35,797 nucleotides of DNA. Source: CAZGUG01 sp964625335. GTDB taxonomy: Bacteria; Bacillota; Clostridia; Ch29. The notes below the pieces were generated by a model. It saw only the letters and a program-made list of their open reading frames with translations, searched no databases and was not told where the DNA came from. The translations under genes and the position numbers were made by a program. This document shows, piece by piece, positions 15,146 to 21,718 of the stretch. The stretch is taken from contig CAZVBE010000021.1 of NCBI GenBank assembly GCA_964625335.1, positions 1 to 35,797 of the forward strand, in the 5' to 3' direction. The stretch's first letter is position 1. Every line of letters starts with the position of its first letter.

Positions 15146-17107
15146 TTACAGATAACCTATCCTTGCCGGCCTGAACTCCACACCCTCTCCCCTGTAGTAC
15201 CTGCTGAACATTTCATAATATTCCAGGCGAAGGCCCTGGATAAATACAATAAGCCCCTCCAGCCCGATTATAACCACGTTACCGACAATATAAATCAAAA
15301 CACTGCCGGCGGCGCTGTTAGTCATCTCTGCCATGGTTTCAAAGGCGACAAACAGCCCCACATGATTAAGCGCAAAAGCGCCCACCCTGATAAAGGATAT
15401 GGTACTGCTCATCATTGCCAGCAGCGTTTCGAAAATTCCGAATCCGCCTTCTATGTAATAGCCGGCTACGTCTTCTTCATAGGCGGGCTTTCGCATAAGC
15501 CGGTTTGCCAGGGGTTCCCGGCCCACAATAAGGCCCATAAAGACAGCGAGCAAAGCATAGCCTATGCTGTTTGGCAATAATTCTTCCCCGGTGGCGATAT
15601 TTATAACAAGGGTTATAAGGGTTAAGTAGAACAAAAGGCCCGCCAGTCCGTTCCGGCCGAACAAACCTTCTTTGAGATCTCTTTGTTTTATGGCGTTTAG
15701 TATGCCGTACCCGTAGCTTATACTCAGAAACAAAACACCCAATACGACCGAGCCCAGCAACATCCGGTTTATATTTATCATAGGCCTGATTAGCAGCGAC
15801 GGAACAATATTTTCGAAGCCGAAAACGCTGCCGTACAGAAAACCGAATATGATGGAGCTTATACCTAAACGGACAAGAATGCCGCCTATCAATTTGCCGG
15901 TGGTTTTCCTCCGGGCAAAGAAGCCGGTTAAAAGCAGCACCGTACCCTGGCCTGCATCTCCGAACATTGCCCCAAACAGCAGCATATAGGTAATACTCAA
16001 AAATACGGTAGGATCGGCTTCGTTATAGCTCGGAACCCCGTACATCTTAACCAGGGCTTCGAAGGGCTTCAACAGTTTGTTGTTTTTCAGCTTTGTCGGC
16101 GGAATCATATACTCGTATACACTGGTAGTCTCCTTAAATATAATGTGCACATCACTCCCAAACCTTTCAAAGGTTTCCCGTATATGCTCCACGTCCCTTT
16201 GAGGAACCCATCCGGACAGATAAAGAAAGCTGCCGGAACATGCTATTTCCTTTTTAATACGGTTTAATTCTTCTTCCATGGCCAGTCGGCTGTAAGCCAT
16301 CCCGAGATACGCCGCATACCTTTCCTTTAACCGGTATAAATCCTCCCTGGACTTTTCAAGCGCGGCATACAGCTTGTTTTGTCTTCCTTCAATCTTTTCT
16401 GCTGCCTGCCCATATGTGCCTGAAAATTCCCTTGGTATCTCCAGTTCTAAAAAGTTTAAAGACCTCAATATGCGGTCGGTCTCAATCTCCAGTTCCTTCG
16501 GAGATATTATAAGATAGACTTCACCCTGCCGGCTGCTGCCTAAATCCAGCACCATGGCCACTATGTTTTCATAGTTTCTCTTAAGCTGCAGCCTGTTTTC
16601 CCTTGAAAGCACACCGATCTTATAGCCGAAAAAATGGAGTCCGTTCAAAGCCTGAAAGTCTATATCAAGACCTTTCAAATATTCAAAGTGTTTGCCGAAT
16701 TCTTGGATATTTCTTAATTCTTCTTCTATATCACATATATCTTTATGGACCGGGCGGACATCGTTGTATATTTTTTCAATATCCTTAATGTTTTCTTCAA
16801 AATTGTAATCCGTTTCCAGATGTTCTTTTTTAACTTCAGGCTTGATACGAAAAAGCTGCATCATTTCTTTGATTTTTCCGGCGGTGTCTTTTAAATCGGC
16901 ATCCTCCCGGCAGGGCTTGATACGAATGAGGTCTTCCAATTCCTTAATATTGTCTACTGCCACCGGCATGTTAAAATTGCTTTCATCCACCTCATGCAGT
17001 GCATTTACTATGTGAACGTTTCCCAGCATGACAACTTCCCTTATTATATTGTGCAAGTGTTGTATGGGCGCAACCAAATTCATCATTCTCATACGCTCTA
17101 CTGCCAT
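15146..17107 (-). CDS. ntpI: V/A-type ATPase subunit I (membrane stator, a-subunit homologue)
   Basis: A 653-residue subunit I, which supplies the stator half-channels next to the c ring and anchors the peripheral stalks. The N-terminal 330 residues are a cytoplasmic, largely coiled-coil arm (for example KNYEEN-type charged helices around 90-280). From about residue 370 there are seven to eight transmembrane helices, starting VFLSITYMLLFGAMFGDAGQG, a highly conserved family segment. FETLLAMMSSTISFIRVGAFALNH near residue 565 carries the conserved arginine that faces the c-ring glutamate. The ATG at 17107 overlaps the ntpC stop by 10 nt and has AGGAGGG upstream. Confidence 0.93.
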   Translation of the reverse strand: MAVERMRMMNLVAPIQHLHNIIREVVMLGNVHIVNALHEVDESNFNMPVAVDNIKELEDLIRIKPCREDADLKDTAGKIKEMMQLFRIKPEVKKEHLETDYNFEENIKDIEKIYNDVRPVHKDICDIEEELRNIQEFGKHFEYLKGLDIDFQALNGLHFFGYKIGVLSRENRLQLKRNYENIVAMVLDLGSSRQGEVYLIISPKELEIETDRILRSLNFLELEIPREFSGTYGQAAEKIEGRQNKLYAALEKSREDLYRLKERYAAYLGMAYSRLAMEEELNRIKKEIACSGSFLYLSGWVPQRDVEHIRETFERFGSDVHIIFKETTSVYEYMIPPTKLKNNKLLKPFEALVKMYGVPSYNEADPTVFLSITYMLLFGAMFGDAGQGTVLLLTGFFARRKTTGKLIGGILVRLGISSIIFGFLYGSVFGFENIVPSLLIRPMININRMLLGSVVLGVLFLSISYGYGILNAIKQRDLKEGLFGRNGLAGLLFYLTLITLVINIATGEELLPNSIGYALLAVFMGLIVGREPLANRLMRKPAYEEDVAGYYIEGGFGIFETLLAMMSSTISFIRVGAFALNHVGLFVAFETMAEMTNSAAGSVLIYIVGNVVIIGLEGLIVFIQGLRLEYYEMFSRYYRGEGVEFRPARIGYL

Positions 17108-18168
17108 AGCCGTGTCCCTCCTGAGATTTTCCTTATCAGAAATGCTCTGGATTGTCCGGGATCCAAGCCGTATTTGCCGGCTTCAACAACGGAAAAAATG
17201 TCCCTGACCTCGAATTCCAGAAGGTGTATATATACGATGGATTCTATAATACTCATTTTTTTGCGTCCCCTGTATTTCAATAACAGGAAATACATGTACC
17301 GCTCAATACGCCTTTCCATGAATACCTCCAGCGTATCCTTATTATCAAATAAAAACCCGTACTTTGAGCCCACCATATTATTCACCAGTTCTTCCTGATC
17401 TTTTGAATAGCACAGTTCCTTGATTTTTCTTGAATTCAATGTATACCCGTTTTGAAGGGTATAGTTTATAAGCTCTTCCGGAGCCAGCCTGTAAAACCTC
17501 AAACCCCGGTAGATCCACTGAAGATTCAAAAGATCGATATTCTTTCCCAGAAGTTCATTGACAAGCTTCCTGTCCTCCGAATCCAGCCTCCCGGCCTGCT
17601 CGCTGAGAGATCTAAAATACAGCTTATCTAAAACCATCTCCATGTAGAACAGCATCTCCCCGGGCCTTTCGTTCAAATAGGGTATAAGCAGACGGTAATA
17701 AACAGTCCCCTTAAGGCTTTCAATGCATTCTCTGATATTCTTTGATTTTAGCAGTCCTTCCCGGTCATAACCTGTTAATTCCTCCGAAAGAATAGCAACC
17801 TCCCCGACCGGTGACAAATCCTTCTCCCTTATTATGGCCCTGAGATAAACCTTCAAATCCTCAATTTCATAACGAAGAAGCAGCCGCCTGAAAAACTTAC
17901 GATATTTTCCGGTAAAATAATGTATTAATTTTCGCATCTGCCCGGCAGTATGCTTCTTAAGTAGTATTTCCAGTCCCTTTGGATGTATATGTTCAAAATC
18001 AACGTCTTTAAGCACGCTGTGATAGGCCGTATTCTCCTTCAGAAACCGTACAACCTCCGCTACGCTCTTCTTTGCCAGCAGTTGTTGAAAATCTTCATTT
18101 GACAGCAGTTTAGCCTCCAAAGCCTGTACTTTGGTATTGACGGCTGCAAATCTCTTAACGCTTCCCAT
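17098..18168 (-). CDS. ntpC: V/A-type ATPase subunit C (rotor cap)
   Basis: A 356-residue subunit C (the d/AC39-like funnel) that links the central stalk to the c ring. It is almost wholly alpha-helical, with the internal threefold repeat typical of the family. Recognisable segments are AVNTKVQALEAKLLSNEDFQ at the N-terminus, LLLRYEIEDLKVYLRAIIRE near residue 100, and NIDLLNLQWIYRGLRFY near 220, where the DxxNLxxixR-type signature lies. It is second in the operon, directly before ntpI, with which it overlaps by 10 nt. This placement upstream of I and K is different from the Thermus and Enterococcus operons. Confidence 0.87.
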   Translation of the reverse strand: MGSVKRFAAVNTKVQALEAKLLSNEDFQQLLAKKSVAEVVRFLKENTAYHSVLKDVDFEHIHPKGLEILLKKHTAGQMRKLIHYFTGKYRKFFRRLLLRYEIEDLKVYLRAIIREKDLSPVGEVAILSEELTGYDREGLLKSKNIRECIESLKGTVYYRLLIPYLNERPGEMLFYMEMVLDKLYFRSLSEQAGRLDSEDRKLVNELLGKNIDLLNLQWIYRGLRFYRLAPEELINYTLQNGYTLNSRKIKELCYSKDQEELVNNMVGSKYGFLFDNKDTLEVFMERRIERYMYFLLLKYRGRKKMSIIESIVYIHLLEFEVRDIFSVVEAGKYGLDPGQSRAFLIRKISGGTRLWQ

Positions 18169-18198
18169 ATTGCTTATCCCCTTAGTCCACCGTGAAAA

Positions 18199-18510
18199 TT
18201 ACTTTTTAAAAACCCGGTAAAAAATATCCTCTTCCAGCTCTTCATGTATACGGCCAAATAATTGTTCAAGAGCTTCACACGCATGGTCTGCTTCCCTTAG
18301 GATTCTTTGCTCTTCAATCTCGCCTTGTTTTACAAGTCCCTGGTACCCTGTGCGTGCCGTTTCCCCTGCCTCATCAAGGGCTTCGGTTTCTATCCGGGCC
18401 ATATCCCTTTCAAGCTGCCGCTGGTTTTTTTTGAGCATCTCCTGTATGCTTTGTGTGACTGCAAATGCCTTGTTGTCTATTTCTATAATTTTGTTAATGA
18501 CGTTATCCAT
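18199..18510 (-). CDS. Predicted V/A-type ATPase peripheral-stalk subunit (H/G type)
   Basis: About 103 residues, highly charged and predicted to be one long helix (KNQRQLERDMARIETEALDE, then GEIEEQRILREADHACEALE). This fits the small EG-stalk partner of subunit E, called H in methanogens and G in Thermus. Sequence alone is weak for such coiled coils; the assignment rests on its place as first gene of the ATPase operon, 30 nt before ntpC. A GTG at 18519 is in frame, but it forms part of the GAGGTG Shine-Dalgarno sequence, so ATG 18510 is the start. Confidence 0.72.
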   Translation of the reverse strand: MDNVINKIIEIDNKAFAVTQSIQEMLKKNQRQLERDMARIETEALDEAGETARTGYQGLVKQGEIEEQRILREADHACEALEQLFGRIHEELEEDIFYRVFKK

Positions 18511-18632
18511 TTTTTTCACCTCGGTCAGGAATGTCAGGGAGCAACGGACAATGATATTCGGGTTGGCCGGCCCTTTATATATGGTTCCGCATTTTATGAA
18601 ATAAAATCAATACAGGAGCATTATTATTCAAT

Positions 18633-18669
18633 AAAAAACACCGCGGCTTCCCTCCCGGGTATGCGGCGT
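18633..18669 (-). terminator. Possible attenuator-like hairpin in the V-ATPase leader
   Basis: On the minus strand ACGCCGC (18663-18669) can pair with GCGGTGT (18638-18644), one G-U pair included, across an 18-nt loop containing CCCGGG, followed by TTTTTA. It lies about 120 nt upstream of the first ATPase start codon, with no minus-strand gene ending nearby. It could attenuate the operon or block antisense transcription; this is inference. Confidence 0.35.
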
Positions 18670-18692
18670 GACCTGTCCTACAGTAAAATACA

Positions 18693-18721
18693 TTGCAAAC
18701 AGACATTTTTATATTTATAAT
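18693..18721 (+). promoter_or_regulatory. Promoter for the unknown gene at 18756
   Basis: TTGCAA (18693-18698), 17-nt spacer, perfect TATAAT (18716-18721). The predicted start near 18728 leaves a leader of about 28 nt containing the AAGGGAGTGATG ribosome binding site. Confidence 0.7.
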
Positions 18722-18755
18722 ATAATTAACCGTAAAATTCCAAGGGAGTGATGAA

Positions 18756-19151
18756 ATGAAGGATACAATATTCGATGAGTTTCAAAGCTCTGTTCCGCAA
18801 TTGCTGATAAGACACAAGAGCGTTCTGGATGTTTTAACCAAATACCAGGAATCAAACGCCAGAGTCAGCCGTGCAATAGTAAAGGCAGTGACCAATTGCG
18901 GTTGTATTCAGATAGAAGCCCAAAAACAGAGAACCCCCCGTAACACATCGCTTAAGGAACTGTCGGCTTATATGGACAGCCATATAAGAGGGGAGCTGTG
19001 CGAAAACTGCAGGGAAGTTATTGAAACTGAGCTGGGTGCCAACATGTTTTACATAGCAGCAATATGTGATTTAATGGATACGGATTTTCACAGTGTAATG
19101 CGAAAGGAATATAAAAAAATGAAAACCCTTGGAGTTTATAATATGCTGTAG
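18756..19151 (+). CDS. Uncharacterised 131-residue cytosolic protein, weakly MazG-like
   Basis: I do not recognise this protein with certainty. It is soluble and probably mostly helical, with no signal or membrane segment. Cysteines occur as NCGC (residues 47-50) and CENC (82-85), which could bind metal. A helix reads ELGANMFYIA at 92-101, resembling the ELGDVLWYLA-type helix of MazG-family nucleotide pyrophosphohydrolases, and ELCE at 80-83 resembles the ExxE motif, but the usual catalytic aspartate would be Ala95. It has its own strong promoter, a GGGAGTGATG ribosome binding site and a terminator. It is the only plus-strand gene in the left 28 kb, divergent from the V-ATPase operon and convergent with disA. 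Expression is well supported; function is not. Confidence 0.8.
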   Translation: MKDTIFDEFQSSVPQLLIRHKSVLDVLTKYQESNARVSRAIVKAVTNCGCIQIEAQKQRTPRNTSLKELSAYMDSHIRGELCENCREVIETELGANMFYIAAICDLMDTDFHSVMRKEYKKMKTLGVYNML

Positions 19152-19156
19152 CCTCC

Positions 19157-19184
19157 AACCTGCCTTAAGGCAGGTTGTTTTTTT
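19157..19184 (+). terminator. Intrinsic terminator of the 18756 gene
   Basis: AACCTGCC-TTAA-GGCAGGTT forms an 8-bp perfect stem followed by GTTTTTTT, starting 5 nt after the stop codon. The minus strand has no T-run after the stem, so disA transcription is not obviously terminated here. Confidence 0.88.
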
Positions 19185-19205
19185 CGTATAAGCATACGGC
19201 TCTCT

Positions 19206-20285
19206 TCAGGTTACCCTGTCATTTACCGCCTGCTCTCTGATTCTCTTTAGTCCCTCATTTATTGCATGAACCCTCACTTCCCCTATTCCCTCAACCTCGT
19301 CCAACTGGTCTGCCGAAGCCGTTACAATACTTCCAAAACGTTTGAATTTCCTGACCAGGTTTTCTATGACGGGACCGGGCAGCCTTGGAATTTTGTTAAG
19401 CAGCCTGTACCCCTTAGGATATACCGGCGTCTGGAGAAGCTCCATGTCTTCCCTGTAGCCCAGGATTCCGCCTATTCTGGCTGCGTTCATAATCTCCGAC
19501 GGAGGAAGTTTTCGCAGGGTTTTGTCTATATCCTGGCAGCTAATTCCCTGTCCCTCGGGGCAGTAATCCATAATTATATGTATTCCGTCCTTCTTTACAT
19601 CCGCCACAAGCTCTTCCAACTGCAATCCAATAAGCCTTCCCTCGCTGCCAAGCTCGATAAGGTATTCCTCCACCTCTGCCGCAATCCTCATAACCATTTC
19701 CGTTTTCTGTATTACGGTAACTACGTCGGACAGGGTCACCATGTCCTCATATTCAAGAGCTGTAAGGTTAATCTTTGCCCTGTCCAATACAATTTTGTAT
19801 TTTTCAAGGGTCTGGGTAGCCTGATTCGCCTTTGATATCAATGCAGCGGAATCCCTTACCACATATTTGGAAAAACCCCGATACAGTGTTATTACATTTC
19901 TCCTCTGCGATATGGATATAACCGTATCCCCGGTCTGGCGGGCAACTCTTTCTGCAGTCCGGTGCCTTATTCCGGTTTCGGTCGAAAAAATGGAAGGGTC
20001 GGGTATCAGTTGTGTATTGGCGTACAGTATTCGCTTTGCATTACAGCTTAGGATAATGCCTCCGTCCATCTTCGCCAATTCGTACAGGTAGGGCGGAGCA
20101 TATTCGCAGTCTATATAAAAACCTCCATCGATAATATCCATGATTTGCGGGCTGTCCCCTATAACTATCAGCGCCCCTGTCTTTGCTCTGATGATATTGT
20201 CAAGCCCCTCCCTAAGCGGTGTTCCTGGAGCAATCATTTTTACCCATTCAAGAATGTCGCCGCCTTTTTGCATTGTATCCAACAT
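19206..20285 (-). CDS. disA: DNA integrity scanning protein DisA (diadenylate cyclase)
   Basis: A 359-residue DisA. It makes c-di-AMP from two ATP and scans DNA for branched structures. The N-terminal DAC domain (about 10-145) has the RHR motif in TGIRHRTAERVA (RHR 107-109). The DGA motif instead reads DGG (74-76, KMDGGIIL). A central helical linker is followed by a C-terminal helix-hairpin-helix DNA-binding domain (about 285-355, LPGPVIENLVRKFKRFGS and LDEVEGIGEVRVHAI). The gene lies 3 nt after radA, whose product restrains DisA in Bacillus, and ends the ctsR operon. The DGG variant deserves a check but the fold looks complete. Confidence 0.92.
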   Translation of the reverse strand: MLDTMQKGGDILEWVKMIAPGTPLREGLDNIIRAKTGALIVIGDSPQIMDIIDGGFYIDCEYAPPYLYELAKMDGGIILSCNAKRILYANTQLIPDPSIFSTETGIRHRTAERVARQTGDTVISISQRRNVITLYRGFSKYVVRDSAALISKANQATQTLEKYKIVLDRAKINLTALEYEDMVTLSDVVTVIQKTEMVMRIAAEVEEYLIELGSEGRLIGLQLEELVADVKKDGIHIIMDYCPEGQGISCQDIDKTLRKLPPSEIMNAARIGGILGYREDMELLQTPVYPKGYRLLNKIPRLPGPVIENLVRKFKRFGSIVTASADQLDEVEGIGEVRVHAINEGLKRIREQAVNDRVT

Positions 20286-20288
20286 AGG

Positions 20289-21647
20289 CTATCCTCCCAA
20301 CGCTGCTTCCATTGCTTCCGCAAGATTTCTAACCCCTGTTATTTCCGCTTTTTCCGTGTCTATCTGTCTTATATTATCTACAGGAACTATACATTTATTA
20401 AACCCAAGCTTTACTGCCTCCGCAAGCCTTCTGTCTATTGAGTTGACAGCCCGTACCTCGCCGGTAAGCCCCACTTCGCCGATTACCACTGTGGCTTTGT
20501 CAACCGGCGTATTTTTAAAACTGGATGCTACTGCAACGGCTATACCTAAATCCACAGCCGGTTCATCAATCTTAAGCCCGCCAACCACATTTACAAAGGC
20601 GTCCTGTCCCTGGACCTGCATGCCCAGCCGTTTTTCCATAACCGCCATCAGCATTGACAGCCTGTTGTAATCTATACCTGCTGCCATCCTCCTTGGCATA
20701 GCCAGGTTAGAAAAGCTTACCAGCGCCTGAAGCTCAACAAGCATGGGACGGGTGCCCTCCATACTGCATACCACCACTGTGCCCGGGACATCCACCGGCC
20801 TGCCCTCAAGCATGAATTCGGACGGGTTTGGAACCTCAACCAGGCCTTTGTCCTTCATCTCAAAGACCCCTATCTCGTTGGTAGAGCCAAACCTGTTTTT
20901 AACAGACCTTATCACTCTGTAGCTGTGATATCTTTCACCTTCAAAATACAGTACGGTATCAACCATATGTTCCAAAACCCTTGGCCCGGCGATAGCCCCC
21001 TGCTTGGTAACATGCCCTATTATAAACGTTGGTATCGAGAGGCTCTTTGCCATTCTTAGCAGCCTTCCGGTGGCTTCCCTAACCTGGCTGACGCTGCCGG
21101 GAGCTGACGAGATTTCCGCCGTATAAACCGTTTGGATGGAATCTATGATAATGATATCAGGTGCAAGCCTTTCGGCCTGGTCCATAATAATATCAATATC
21201 CGTTTCTCCAAACACAAATATATTTCCGTTGCTTAAACCCAGCCTTTCCGCCCTTATTTTAATCTGTTTTGCGGATTCCTCCCCCGAAACATACAGGGTT
21301 TTATGTGTGGGTGGTATGCTGCCCGCCAGCTGAAGCAAAAGAGTGGATTTCCCAATTCCCGGGTCTCCTCCTACCAGGACCAGTGAGCCCCTTACTATGC
21401 CTCCGCCAAGAACCCTGTCAAGCTCCGCTATTCCCGTACTGCTCCTGGTGTCGGTTGAAAGGTCAATTTCTTCCATTGAAAGGGGACTGTTTCCTTTTTT
21501 GTTTATTATTCCTTCCCGGGCTGTTCTTTTTTTAACCGGCTCTTCTATCATAGTATTCCAGTCCTGGCATCCGGGACACCTGCCCATCCATTTTAAACTT
21601 TCGTAGCCACAGTTTTGACAGATGTACACGCTCTTTCCTTTGACCAT
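20289..21647 (-). CDS. radA: DNA repair protein RadA/Sms
   Basis: A 452-residue RadA, a hexameric branch-migration helicase for recombination intermediates. An N-terminal zinc finger (CQNC at 10-13, CPGC at 24-27) is followed by the RecA-like core with Walker A GDPGIGKST (94-102), Walker B IIIIDSIQT and the RadA-specific KNRFG motif in SVKNRFGSTNEIGV. The C-terminal Lon-protease-like domain (about 310-445) lacks a proteolytic role in the family. It follows clpC and precedes disA, as in Bacillus. A strong hairpin separates it from clpC, so the radA-disA pair may be partly uncoupled from clpC. Confidence 0.94.
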   Translation of the reverse strand: MVKGKSVYICQNCGYESLKWMGRCPGCQDWNTMIEEPVKKRTAREGIINKKGNSPLSMEEIDLSTDTRSSTGIAELDRVLGGGIVRGSLVLVGGDPGIGKSTLLLQLAGSIPPTHKTLYVSGEESAKQIKIRAERLGLSNGNIFVFGETDIDIIMDQAERLAPDIIIIDSIQTVYTAEISSAPGSVSQVREATGRLLRMAKSLSIPTFIIGHVTKQGAIAGPRVLEHMVDTVLYFEGERYHSYRVIRSVKNRFGSTNEIGVFEMKDKGLVEVPNPSEFMLEGRPVDVPGTVVVCSMEGTRPMLVELQALVSFSNLAMPRRMAAGIDYNRLSMLMAVMEKRLGMQVQGQDAFVNVVGGLKIDEPAVDLGIAVAVASSFKNTPVDKATVVIGEVGLTGEVRAVNSIDRRLAEAVKLGFNKCIVPVDNIRQIDTEKAEITGVRNLAEAMEAALGG

Positions 21648-21675
21648 TTCTTATCCCCTTTACGTATATATTTGC

Positions 21676-21711
21676 TGCAGGGGCAAATGCGCCAGCGGCA
21701 TTCCCCCTGCA
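21676..21711 (-). other. Strong hairpin in the clpC-radA gap
   Basis: TGCAGGGG/CCCCTGCA closes a stem with an inner AATGC/GCATT helix and a 7-nt loop. The sequence after it on the minus strand (AGCAAATATATA) has no U-run, so it may be a weak terminator, an mRNA-stabilising structure or a processing site. Confidence 0.5.
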
Positions 21712-21718
21712 ACAGTCA

